Under the pieces are notes generated by a model. The model did no database searches. It was not told the origin of the DNA and saw nothing but the letters and a program-made list of their open reading frames with translations. 7,584 nucleotides of DNA, taken from positions 1-7,584 of the forward strand of contig JAFDIX010000126.1 in the NCBI GenBank assembly GCA_019307805.1, read 5' to 3'. Shown here one piece after another: positions 1 to 5,922 of this stretch (positions within the stretch are counted from its first letter, which is position 1; every line of letters starts with the position of its first letter). The position numbers were made by a program, and so were the translations under genes. Source of the stretch: Deltaproteobacteria bacterium. Its GTDB lineage: Bacteria > Desulfobacterota > DSM-4660 > Desulfatiglandales > HGW-15.

Positions 1-752
1 TTGCAACCCAGGGCAAGTATCCAGGCCAGGGCTGCGCCGAGATACCACATGGTATGTAACCGGACCGGGGATAGGGCTTTATCAGAAGCCTTTCGTCCAT
101 CTGTTGGGGACGAACCATTTTCTTTAGGAGGATTTTTTCTAGTTTTCTTCCCTTTTTGCTGTGGGGCATTTTTTGCTGTTTTTACAGTTTCAGTTTTCTG
201 TTTTCCATGCATGCGCCCCTTTACATAAAGCAGGAAGGATAGGATGAAGAACATTGCTGCCATGCTGTTTTGTCTTTGAATAAGGTAGGTTACGGATTGG
301 GTATGGAGAGGATTAACAAACCAGATGAATGCAGCAAGGACTGCAATGAGTGCAGGGATGGGCCCAGGGAGAGTATTGGAGGATTGCCTATCCAATCCCT
401 TGTAGCCGGTGATGCGTAAGGTGGCATTCATGAAAAGGAAAAGAAAAAAAGCGGAGAGGATATGGATGAGGATATTTACAATATGAAAACCTGCAAGATC
501 ATATTGATGAAAATAGTAATTCAAGGCAAAGGTGACATTAGCGATGGGGCGGCTTTTTCCGGAAACGTTACCAAAGGCAGATCCTAAAATATTCGGGAGG
601 GTAATGCTGGTTATTCGGATATCAGGATTTTTTTCTATCCTGACCATGTCGTCCATGACAAAGGGACCCTCCAGTGTGTTGGAGTAAATGCCAGCCCCGA
701 TGATGGTGAAGATAAAGAGCAATGAGATGATTTTAGGTGTTGAAAGCTTCAT
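1..752 (-). CDS. TMTC-like GT-C family membrane protein, N-terminal part (cut by left edge)
   Basis: Reading the minus strand from an ATG at 752 gives 250 uninterrupted codons that run off the window at base 1, so this is the N-terminal part of a longer protein. Hydrophobic segments lie at about residues 8-25, 86-108, 131-148, 161-177 and 235-250. The first external loop carries a DDM motif (residues 34-36, in FVMDDMVRIEKNPDIR), the usual place for the acidic catalytic residue of GT-C sugar transferases. It is followed by a stretch typical of the bacterial TMTC-like family: SRPIANVTFALNYYFHQYD near 67-85 and NPLHTQSVTYLIQRQNSMAA near 147-166. Members usually end in tetratricopeptide repeats; these would lie outside the window. 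The expected role is transfer of a lipid-linked sugar at the membrane, but substrate and acceptor are unknown. Odd point: residues about 178-229 form a long lysine-rich, low-complexity loop. No clear Shine-Dalgarno precedes the ATG. The gene diverges from the small plus-strand genes. Confidence 0.85.
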   Translation of the reverse strand, partial: MKLSTPKIISLLFIFTIIGAGIYSNTLEGPFVMDDMVRIEKNPDIRITSITLPNILGSAFGNVSGKSRPIANVTFALNYYFHQYDLAGFHIVNILIHILSAFFLFLFMNATLRITGYKGLDRQSSNTLPGPIPALIAVLAAFIWFVNPLHTQSVTYLIQRQNSMAAMFFILSFLLYVKGRMHGKQKTETVKTAKNAPQQKGKKTRKNPPKENGSSPTDGRKASDKALSPVRLHTMWYLGAALAWILALGC

Positions 753-786
753 GATATGCGGTGTCGCAATGGGGTAAGGTGATAGG

Positions 787-806
787 CGCCTCTATGTTGT
801 GAGGCG
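787..806. repeat. 6-bp inverted repeat at the predicted transcription start of the TMTC-like gene
   Basis: CGCCTC (787-792) and GAGGCG (801-806) are perfect inverted repeats with an 8-base spacer. The pair sits directly downstream of the candidate -10, over the predicted start of transcription. It could be an operator or a 5' hairpin in the transcript. Its short length leaves chance possible. Confidence 0.4.
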
Positions 807-807
807 A

Positions 808-837
808 AGCATAACGAAATTTTCTATTATGTGTCAA
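808..837 (-). promoter_or_regulatory. Candidate sigma-70 promoter for the TMTC-like gene
   Basis: On the minus strand a perfect TTGACA (-35, at 832-837) is separated by 18 bases from TATGCT (-10, at 808-813; four of six consensus bases). Transcription would start near 801, about 50 bases upstream of the ATG at 752. This is a sequence match only. Confidence 0.5.
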
Positions 838-1142
838 CGGCAAATAAAACCCAACATGTTGTATCTGCTCATATTCTCCGTGCCCATAATATCCCCTCTC
901 CGGCTCTCTCCGCCGGTGTATGATAATTTGCAACCTCTAAAATCAGCTTACACATAAGTATACACCTCCCAGGTTCCCATTTCCCCCGGAACGCCCTTCG
1001 AGATCAGACTTAACGCACTAAAAATAATACGTAAATTACTATTGAAGGCATTTTTGGAACGCCTTTTGCTTTCATAAGAAAAGCAACGGTATCAATCTGA
1101 AAAACCGATTGATCCGTATCAGGGCAAAAGAGGAGGTAAACC
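838..1142. other. Divergent intergenic region, no gene
   Basis: About 300 bases lie between the candidate promoter of the left-edge gene and the first small plus-strand gene. No convincing reading frame was seen on either strand. It contains a short inverted repeat (CCGGC 900-904, GCCGG 912-916). A weak plus-strand promoter candidate is TTAACG at 1010-1015, a 16-base spacer, then TAAATT at 1032-1037, each four of six to consensus. The three-hairpin leader, listed separately, follows. Two copies of GGAACGCC occur here (988-995 and 1056-1063), with a third at 1283-1290. Confidence 0.5.
1045..1117 (+). promoter_or_regulatory. Structured leader: three consecutive hairpins before the 30-aa gene
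   Basis: Three inverted repeats follow each other almost without gaps. The first is AAGGC (1045-1049) with GCCTT (1061-1065). The second is TTGCTTT (1066-1072) with AAAGCAA (1080-1086), loop of 7. The third is ATCAATC (1091-1097) with GATTGAT (1107-1113), loop of 9, extended by ACGG/CCGT around a single bulged T at 1090. The last stem ends 13 bases before the strong Shine-Dalgarno at 1131-1136. The layout suggests a structured 5' leader acting on translation or stability of the small-gene transcript. It does not match any riboswitch class that I recognise. Confidence 0.45.
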
Positions 1143-1235
1143 ATGGTTGATGGTTTGGTGATGCTCATTATCTTTGGAATCGTCTTTTTGTTGTTAGGCT
1201 GGCATGTGGCAAGCGAACGTAAAGGCGTCAAGTAA
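1143..1235 (+). CDS. 30-residue single-span membrane peptide
   Basis: An ATG at 1143 opens a 30-codon frame ending in TAA at 1233-1235. It is preceded by a full AGGAGG (1131-1136) with a 6-base spacer, the best ribosome binding site in the left half of the window. The peptide has a short acidic N terminus (MVDG), an uninterrupted hydrophobic span of about 16 residues (LVMLIIFGIVFLLLGW, residues 5-20), and a charged tail (HVASERKGVK). This is the layout of a bacterial single-pass small membrane protein, with the basic tail probably cytoplasmic by the positive-inside rule. I do not recognise a family and propose no function. It lies 76 bases before the exported-protein gene and could share its transcript. 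A longer plus-strand frame starting at 1204 overlaps it, but that upstream start is unlikely. Confidence 0.6.
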   Translation: MVDGLVMLIIFGIVFLLLGWHVASERKGVK

Positions 1236-1244
1236 GAGAATTCA

Positions 1245-1262
1245 GATTCCAGCCACGGAATC
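1245..1262. repeat. 6-bp inverted repeat between the 30-aa and 139-aa genes
   Basis: GATTCC (1245-1250) and GGAATC (1257-1262) are perfect inverted repeats with a 6-base spacer. They lie in the 76-base gap, about 50 bases before the next ATG. This may be an operator half-site pair or a small RNA hairpin. It is too short to be certain. Confidence 0.3.
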
Positions 1263-1311
1263 GGCTTGCCTCGCCAATTTAGGGAACGCCGTCACTAGAA
1301 AGGATTATACC

Positions 1312-1731
1312 ATGAAAAGGGTAAGAAGATTGAGGTCGGGTATCCTGCTTATCACCATGCTTTTTTTATCTACTTCCTGGGCATGCGTATCCACAGGCAG
1401 GAATGTCAAGGTCGTCAAGGTCTATCAGCCTCGGAACGGGCCTCCTGCGCATGCTCCGGCCCATGGATATCGGGCAAAATACAGGTACCGGTATTATCCA
1501 ACAGTGCAGGTCTATTTTGATGTTTCGAGAAGCGTCTATTTTTATCTGGATGACGGGCGCTGGATAGTATCTGCATCACTTCCCCGCTCCATCAGGGTGA
1601 GGCTCGGTGACTATGCGGAAATTGGCATGGAAACAGACAGGCCCTACACAAAATTCAAAGAACACAAAAAGAAATATCCCCCGGGTCAGTTAAAAAAGAA
1701 AAAGTACCACTGGAAAAAGATGAAAGGATGA
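1312..1731 (+). CDS. Small exported basic protein (possible lipoprotein), 139 aa
   Basis: The ATG at 1312 is chosen because AAAGGA lies 7 bases upstream and the product then begins with a clean signal sequence: a basic n-region (MKRVRRLRSG), then a hydrophobic core ILLITMLFLSTSWA ending at Cys25. An in-frame start at 1204 would bury this signal. SWAC is a poor lipobox because of the Trp at -2, so either lipidation at Cys25 or cleavage by signal peptidase I is possible. The mature part is tyrosine- and arginine-rich (KYRYRYYP near 56-63), then shows a small beta-strand-like region (VQVYFDVSRSVYFYLDDGRW, 65-84; SLPRSIRVRLGDYAEIGMET, 89-108). It ends in a strongly basic tail (KKKKYHWKKMKG). I recall similar small periplasmic or outer-membrane proteins in Desulfobacterota but no characterised function. 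The lipoprotein gene begins 4 bases after the stop, so the two are probably translated together. Confidence 0.8.
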   Translation: MKRVRRLRSGILLITMLFLSTSWACVSTGRNVKVVKVYQPRNGPPAHAPAHGYRAKYRYRYYPTVQVYFDVSRSVYFYLDDGRWIVSASLPRSIRVRLGDYAEIGMETDRPYTKFKEHKKKYPPGQLKKKKYHWKKMKG

Positions 1732-1735
1732 AAAC

Positions 1736-1921
1736 ATGAAAAGGATCCTCACAGGCATTTTGCTTCTTCTAATGGTCCCCGGTCTCTCAGGTTGCTGGTA
1801 TGCTGCTGCTGCGGGGGCAGGGATTTACGCGGGCTTTAAAGCGAAGGAAAAGGGGTACGGGTTGCAAAATCCTGTTACCCAGGAAAAGAAAACCCCGGAC
1901 CAGGAAACGGACAAAGAATAG
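1736..1921 (+). CDS. Small lipoprotein, 61 aa
   Basis: The ATG at 1736 follows the previous stop by 4 bases; AAAGGA at 1723-1728, inside the end of the upstream gene, serves as ribosome binding site. The N terminus is a textbook lipoprotein signal: MKRILTGILLLLMVPG followed by the lipobox LSGC, with acylation expected at Cys20. The residue after Cys is Trp, not Asp, which for systems with the usual Lol sorting would favour outer-membrane location. The mature part starts with an alanine/glycine-rich stretch (YAAAAGAGIYAGFKA) that may insert in or pack on the membrane, then a short charged tail rich in Lys, Glu and Gln. No enzymatic domain is visible. Pairing with the exported protein upstream suggests a shared envelope role, which is inference. 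Confidence 0.8.
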   Translation: MKRILTGILLLLMVPGLSGCWYAAAAGAGIYAGFKAKEKGYGLQNPVTQEKKTPDQETDKE

Positions 1922-1954
1922 TCTTCCGTTTCCTTCAATTGTGCAAATACTAAA

Positions 1955-1998
1955 AATGCCGGAATGACCACTTGTTTTGAACAGGGCATTCCGGCATT
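1955..1998. repeat. 12-bp perfect inverted repeat, possible minus-strand terminator
   Basis: AATGCCGGAATG (1955-1966) and CATTCCGGCATT (1987-1998) are perfect inverted repeats around a 20-base spacer. On the plus strand no T run follows, so it is a poor terminator for the lipoprotein gene. On the minus strand the second arm runs into ATTTTTAG, so it could terminate read-through from the ubiX operon, although it lies about 390 bases past that gene. Its arms share the ATTCCGG core with the element at 2059-2187 and may belong to the same repeat family. Confidence 0.6.
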
Positions 1999-1999
1999 C

Positions 2000-2034
2000 C
2001 TGTTTCGTGCCCCTCCCGCCTTCATGCGAAACAG
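2000..2034. repeat. 8-bp perfect inverted repeat next to the 12-bp one
   Basis: CTGTTTCG (2000-2007) and CGAAACAG (2027-2034) are perfect inverted repeats with a 19-base spacer. The left arm begins one base after the preceding 12-bp palindrome ends, so the two hairpins stand back to back. Confidence 0.5.
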
Positions 2035-2058
2035 ATTTAGGTTGCAGTCAGGGCCAGT

Positions 2059-2187
2059 CGTCATTCCGGCCTCCGAGCCGGAATCCAGGGAGCATTGATG
2101 TAAAGGGATTCTGGATGCCGGTCGAAGATCCCGTCTTCAGCGGGGATCAAGTCCCCGCAGACAACTACGGGACAGGCCGGCATGACG
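2059..2187. repeat. Palindromic dispersed-repeat-like element with terminal inverted repeats (~129 bp)
   Basis: The ends are CGTCATTCCGGCCT (2059-2072) and AGGCCGGCATGACG (2174-2187), inverted with 13 of 14 positions matching. Inside are further inverted pairs: TTCCGGC/GCCGGAA (2064-2070, 2077-2083), CCGGAATCCAG/CTGGATGCCGG (2078-2088, 2111-2121; one mismatch) and GCGGGGA/TCCCCGC (2140-2146, 2152-2158). The CGTCATTCC...GGAATCCAG layout is that of small non-coding intergenic repeats scattered through many proteobacterial genomes. These are MITE- or REP-like and usually moved by enzymes supplied elsewhere. No target-site duplication was apparent. No coding frame here is credible. Confidence 0.65.
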
Positions 2188-2383
2188 GTGATAGAAATCC
2201 CCACTTGTAGAATGGTTCATTGCAATCAACCCACTGTTGACCTCCTCGTCAAGTAATCGAAGGTTGTTCCGCAATCTTTATTCCCTTGAGCCCTATGCCG
2301 TCCGCCTTTTGCCGTGTTCGAGGGCCTCTGAATTTGGTTGTTCTGCCGGATTTTTGCAGTCCATCAATAAAGGGCCCAAACAA
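2188..2383. other. Intergenic tail between repeat element and ubiX, no gene
   Basis: Nothing convincing is coded here on either strand. A short palindrome, TTGAC (2236-2240 region) with GTCAA a few bases on, flanks CTCCTC; on the minus strand this gives a GAGGAGG not followed by a useful frame. No clear intrinsic terminator directly follows the ubiX stop at 2384. Confidence 0.4.
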
Positions 2384-2947
2384 TTATGCTCCTTCCCAGC
2401 GGCGGAAGAGGTCGTGGGGGATTTGGAGAAAGTCAAATATCTTTCCGATGGTCTGATGGATGATGTCCTGAATGGTTTCAGGCCGGTGATAAAAAGAAGG
2501 GATGGGCGGGAGTATATGGGCACCCATGTCTGCGGCATCAGTCATGAGCCTGAGATGTCCCTTGTGCAGGGGCGTTTCTCTCACTACCAGCACCAGCTTT
2601 CTTCCTTCTTTAAGGGTCACGTCTGCTGCGCGTACCAGGAGATTGTCCGTGTAGGAATTGGCAATTCCCGAGAGGGTTTTGATAGTGCAGGGCACCACGA
2701 CCATGCCCTCTGTCAGAAAGGATCCGCTTGCAACAGCCGCACCCACATTCCTGTTGTCATATACGTGGGTGGCCATGCCTTCCACCTCTTTGAGACTGTA
2801 TTCCGTTTCGATCTCAATATTTTTTCTTCCTGCTTCTGAGATAATGAGATGGGTCTCAAAGTCCTGGTCCCGAAGCAGTTGCAGCATGGTTACACCATAG
2901 ATGACACCGCTGGCACCCGATATTCCGATCACTAATCGTTGTGTCAT
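2384..2947 (-). CDS. ubiX: Flavin prenyltransferase UbiX
   Basis: This is a full-length UbiX (187 aa; the family is usually about 185-210). UbiX enzymes attach a dimethylallyl group to FMN, making the prenylated FMN cofactor required by UbiD decarboxylases; they act in the cytoplasm as homo-dodecamers. Visible family motifs are the N-terminal flavin-binding IGISGASGVIYG (7-18), ISEAG (36-40), the PCTIKTLSGIA segment (86-96), NLLVRAADVTLKE (102-114), the RETPL motif (123-127) that carries an Arg-Glu pair near the active site, and PPIPSFYHRP (147-156). The start at 2947 has GGAG 11 bases upstream. It is last in the series, 113 bases after the Tm-1-like gene, with its own promoter candidate in that gap. 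Presence beside a UbiD gene fits cofactor supply to that enzyme. Identity is certain at family level. Confidence 0.97.
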   Translation of the reverse strand: MTQRLVIGISGASGVIYGVTMLQLLRDQDFETHLIISEAGRKNIEIETEYSLKEVEGMATHVYDNRNVGAAVASGSFLTEGMVVVPCTIKTLSGIANSYTDNLLVRAADVTLKEGRKLVLVVRETPLHKGHLRLMTDAADMGAHILPPIPSFYHRPETIQDIIHQTIGKIFDFLQIPHDLFRRWEGA

Positions 2948-2988
2948 ATGTTTTTTTTCTCCACTTTTTCCCTGAGATATTCCTTAAC

Positions 2989-3017
2989 AATTTAATATTT
3001 TGAAAACATGAGTGCAA
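2989..3017 (-). promoter_or_regulatory. Candidate internal promoter for ubiX
   Basis: In the AT-rich gap upstream of ubiX the minus strand shows TTGCAC (3012-3017), a 17-base spacer, then TAAATT (2989-2994), each four of six to the sigma-70 consensus. It could let ubiX be expressed apart from the upstream genes. This is a weak match. Confidence 0.3.
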
Positions 3018-3060
3018 CCCTTGCCCATTATTTTTTCCCGATAGGAGGGCAGGGGAGGAG

Positions 3061-4317
3061 CTACATGGTTTCCTTGAGCGCGTCCACAATAGCCCGGGCA
3101 AATTCAGGAGTATTGATATGGGTGTCGACCTCTATAATGCCGATGTCAGAATCCAGATTCTCTTTGAGTGCATCCAGAAATGCCCGGTCTGATTCCGGTT
3201 CATAGAGCGAACCCCCTTCAACACTTAAAGAGGAAAAGCCCTTTATGGGCACAACGAATTTCACAAGCTTCTTGTTCGTGTGTTTATTGAGCCTGTCCGA
3301 TACCTCTTTTGCAATGGTCTTCAATTCCTCAGGGCTTGTTCTGGCCTGGACCCGCATGGCATCCTGAACCAGGAGTTTTCGCTCCGCCAGCTTGCGTGAA
3401 GCCCAGAGCGAATCCCCTTCGTCCCTTCTCTGGATGGGGCCGCAACTGATCATGTCGAATCCGCAGGGAGAGAGTATGTAGGGTTTCCCCTGGTTGCAGC
3501 CGGCATCCAGCCTGTCAGCACCGGCGGCGCGGTTGCCCCCAAGGAGATATTCGCTGAAACCAGCGGGCACCAGGTCTACAAAGGCTTCGAAGAGCCCCTG
3601 CCCCACAAGATCAACAGCAGCCCTTTCCCCAATGCCCGTGGCATGAAAGGAGACCATATTATAGTCCCCTTCGAGCAACTCCCTGACATAATGGGCCCCC
3701 TTGTCACAAAACCCGAATTCAGTAAGAGCGATGGAGGGCTTACCCTCTTCCAGGGGAGGTTCGTATCCTTCAACCATGCCGCAAATAGCCCCGGCACCAT
3801 TGATCATCAGGTTCCTGACCAGGGGATTCATCCCTACGGTGTCCACCACGCTGTGCATGACGGTAATGTCCCGGACCCCGAAGAATTCTGCAAGTCGTTT
3901 GGCATAGGCCGGCATTGCCGCGACGCTGGAGATCAGGAGCTTGGGGATGCCAAAGGGCAGGCACTTCATGGCCGACAGGGCGATGAAGGTTCCTGTCATC
4001 CCCCCGACCGCCATGACCCCTTGGAGCTTGCCGCTCTCATGAAGATCAATAAGCTTTTTGCCCAGGCCCTCGGCCATTGCGGATGTGGCCTTCTCCCTCT
4101 CCTTTGCCAGCATTTCCCTGACCTGCCCGATGGTTGTTCCTCCGGCCTGTGCCAGTTCTTCACTGGAAATGTCGGGCCTCAGGTCAGATGCAATAGCACC
4201 GGTTCCAATACTGATATCCATGAAGATGGGCTGGTGCCCTCTCTTCCTGATATGCTCCAAAATCAGGCGCAGGCCGTCTTCCCTTTCATCGAGCATGCCC
4301 ACTACAGCAATTGCCAT
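3061..4317 (-). CDS. Tm-1-like ATP-binding / UPF0261 family protein
   Basis: The 418-residue product matches the UPF0261 (Tm-1-like) family over its full usual length. The family is named after the ATP-binding N-terminal domain of tomato Tm-1, a viral-replication inhibitor; bacterial members have no established reaction. Visible motifs, numbered from the upstream GTG, are VVGMLDEREDG (8-18; family GTLDTKG position), the glycine-rich GGMTGT (108-113), HATGIGERA (228-236), and a C-terminal PCGFDMISCGP (287-297), ending with a conserved-looking DTHINTPEFA (401-410). ATG 4317 is chosen because GGAG (4329-4326) lies 8 bases before it; a GTG at 4326, overlapping the UbiD stop by four bases, would add three residues (MKT) and is a real alternative. 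Either way translation is coupled to the UbiD gene. This suggests a role in the same carboxylation pathway, perhaps nucleotide-dependent activation or assembly, but that is inference. Confidence 0.9.
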   Translation of the reverse strand: MAIAVVGMLDEREDGLRLILEHIRKRGHQPIFMDISIGTGAIASDLRPDISSEELAQAGGTTIGQVREMLAKEREKATSAMAEGLGKKLIDLHESGKLQGVMAVGGMTGTFIALSAMKCLPFGIPKLLISSVAAMPAYAKRLAEFFGVRDITVMHSVVDTVGMNPLVRNLMINGAGAICGMVEGYEPPLEEGKPSIALTEFGFCDKGAHYVRELLEGDYNMVSFHATGIGERAAVDLVGQGLFEAFVDLVPAGFSEYLLGGNRAAGADRLDAGCNQGKPYILSPCGFDMISCGPIQRRDEGDSLWASRKLAERKLLVQDAMRVQARTSPEELKTIAKEVSDRLNKHTNKKLVKFVVPIKGFSSLSVEGGSLYEPESDRAFLDALKENLDSDIGIIEVDTHINTPEFARAIVDALKETM

Positions 4318-4322
4318 GGTTT

Positions 4323-5732
4323 TCACTCCAGACCCAGTTCAGACCACCTGCCCTTGACTTTTTCAACCATATCCGGATCGAGCTCGATGGGGATCGGTTT
4401 GTCTTTCCAGTCATAGGGGATGGTGGCATCCAGCAGGAGCCTTCCGGTAATTTCCCTCGCGTTGATAGGCAGGGAAGGATCCAGGGGTGTGGAGCGTCCT
4501 CTCTTGATGACCTGGCTCCGGTTGGGTTGGAACCTGAAGCTCAATGCATACATCACCCTTGGGATATCCCATGGATCGATGTCTTCATCCACAACAATGA
4601 CTGTTTTTAGCCCATAGGCGCCCATTTCCGTTGAAATGGCCGCGGTCAGTACCTGATCCGCATGTCCGGGGTACATCTGTTTCATTGAAATGATGGCAAG
4701 GAACCTTCCGGATCCTTCAGGCGGACAGTAGACAGCCTTTAATCCGGGTATTTTCATGGCCAGGAGCTGCTGCCACAGGTTTGCCCCGTAGGACAGTGCC
4801 ATGGTCATGTGGGTATCGGTTACAGCGCGGCCCACGGTGGTTCCCCACATGATTGGATTGTTTCTGTAGGTAACGCATTTGATATCAATAAAATTTCGGG
4901 GATCGGTGCCCACACCCGAATAATAGCCGGTGTATTCGCCAAAGGGTCCTTCATCCATGAATTTATCGGCATCCACCTCACCCTCAACCACTATTTCAGC
5001 GGTGGCGGGTATGGGCAGATCCACGGTTTCCCCTTTGACCACCTGAACGGCCTCTCCCCGAATGGCGCCTGCCACATCGTACTCTGAAACAAATGCCGAG
5101 ACCCGGGCTGCGCCCAATATGAACAACAGCGGATCGCAACCCACGATGGATACAACCGGCATGGGTTTACCCATGGCCTGATACTTTTTCAGCATGATGT
5201 CGGCATGTTTGCCCTTGATGAACTGGGTCCCTATCTTGTCCTTCGCCAGCAGCTGGCTCCTGTAAGTTCCCAGATTGACCCATCCGGTCTCCGGGTCCTT
5301 GCTGATGATAAAGTGGGCGGTTCCATAAAATCGCCCACCGTCCAGGGGGTAAAACTTGGGCACGGGAAACTTGAACAGATCTATATCATCGCCCGTCATG
5401 ATGTTTTCTTTGCACGGGGCATCCGAGGCATCCACCCACTCGGGCGGAACAAGGTTCTCTCCGAGTTTGGCCCAGGCCACATAAAGATCCACGAGTGTCG
5501 AATCCAGGGGCTGGCCCATGATCAGCGCCAATCTTTCAACCGTCGTACACACGCTCATGATCACCGGAGAATCGTAATCTTTCACGTTTTCAAATAAAAG
5601 CGCCGGACCCTGTTTCTCTTCATTGAGTTTGGCTATGTGTGACAGCTCCAGGTCCCAGTCGACCTCGGGTTTGATACGTTTGAGGACGCCTACCTCCTCA
5701 GCTTTCGAAATAAAACCCCTCATGTCTTTCAT
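4323..5732 (-). CDS. UbiD-family (de)carboxylase, probable phenylphosphate carboxylase catalytic subunit
   Basis: This is a full-length UbiD enzyme (469 aa from the chosen ATG). UbiD enzymes use prenylated FMN for reversible decarboxylation of aromatic or unsaturated acids. Key residues are all visible, numbered from the TTG two codons upstream: NLGTYR (155-160) with the cofactor- and metal-contacting Asn and Arg, GKH (176-178), EIVVEG (248-253), and EGPFGE (263-268) with the paired catalytic glutamates, then the C-terminal VVDEDIDPWD (382-391) and DATIPYDW (437-444). ATG 5732 is preferred over TTG 5738 because GGAGG (5747-5743) is 10 bases from the former and only 4 from the latter. Following phenylphosphate-synthase-like genes, it most likely carboxylates phenylphosphate to 4-hydroxybenzoate, as the UbiD-like subunits of the Thauera enzyme do. 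The small gamma and phosphatase-like delta subunits of that enzyme are not in the window. Other activated rings (phosphorylated aniline or catechol) are possible. Confidence 0.93.
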   Translation of the reverse strand: MKDMRGFISKAEEVGVLKRIKPEVDWDLELSHIAKLNEEKQGPALLFENVKDYDSPVIMSVCTTVERLALIMGQPLDSTLVDLYVAWAKLGENLVPPEWVDASDAPCKENIMTGDDIDLFKFPVPKFYPLDGGRFYGTAHFIISKDPETGWVNLGTYRSQLLAKDKIGTQFIKGKHADIMLKKYQAMGKPMPVVSIVGCDPLLFILGAARVSAFVSEYDVAGAIRGEAVQVVKGETVDLPIPATAEIVVEGEVDADKFMDEGPFGEYTGYYSGVGTDPRNFIDIKCVTYRNNPIMWGTTVGRAVTDTHMTMALSYGANLWQQLLAMKIPGLKAVYCPPEGSGRFLAIISMKQMYPGHADQVLTAAISTEMGAYGLKTVIVVDEDIDPWDIPRVMYALSFRFQPNRSQVIKRGRSTPLDPSLPINAREITGRLLLDATIPYDWKDKPIPIELDPDMVEKVKGRWSELGLE

Positions 5733-5738
5733 TGACAA

Positions 5739-5922
5739 AAATCCTCCTCTCTAAGTATTTCCATTTGATATTCTCTTAAGAACAACCCCCTTAGGACATT
5801 TCTGCCCAAAGAAGGGCTCAGAAAAGCCCTCTCTTTCTGGTCAATCCAGGACCCGTGGGTTATTCATGGTCCCGACGGTGGGTAGAAAAGGGCAGGGGCG
5901 AACATGTTCATGATATTGCTCT
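5739..5922 (-). other. Intergenic gap between synthase and UbiD genes with a small hairpin
   Basis: This 184-base gap holds no credible gene. AGGGCT (5813-5818) and AGCCCT (5825-5830) form a 6-bp hairpin with a 6-base loop, followed on the minus strand by TTCTTTG. It may be a weak terminator or a processing site. The strong AGGAGGA ribosome binding site of the UbiD gene lies near 5743-5748. No Thauera-type third synthase subunit lies here. Confidence 0.45.

Noticed and set aside
1..228. Plus-strand frame at the left edge
   Set aside because: It lies antisense to the TMTC-like gene, whose minus-strand translation shows clear family motifs and membrane spans; the plus frame has no recognisable features.
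1204..1311. Upstream in-frame start for the 139-aa exported protein
   Set aside because: It would place 36 polar residues before a typical signal sequence, has no ribosome binding site and overlaps the 30-aa gene.
2059..2187. CRISPR-like or attachment-site reading of the palindromic region
   Set aside because: The repeats are inverted rather than regularly spaced direct repeats, and there is no integrase or cas gene in the window.
2293..2363. 23-codon minus-strand frame just after ubiX (start near 2363)
   Set aside because: No ribosome binding site, no hydrophobic or conserved-looking content; likely chance.
2237..2839. 200-codon plus-strand frame opposite ubiX
   Set aside because: ubiX motifs on the minus strand are unambiguous; this frame has no domain-like content.
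3643..4416. 257-codon plus-strand frame opposite the Tm-1-like gene
   Set aside because: Antisense shadow spanning the junction of two well-supported minus-strand genes.
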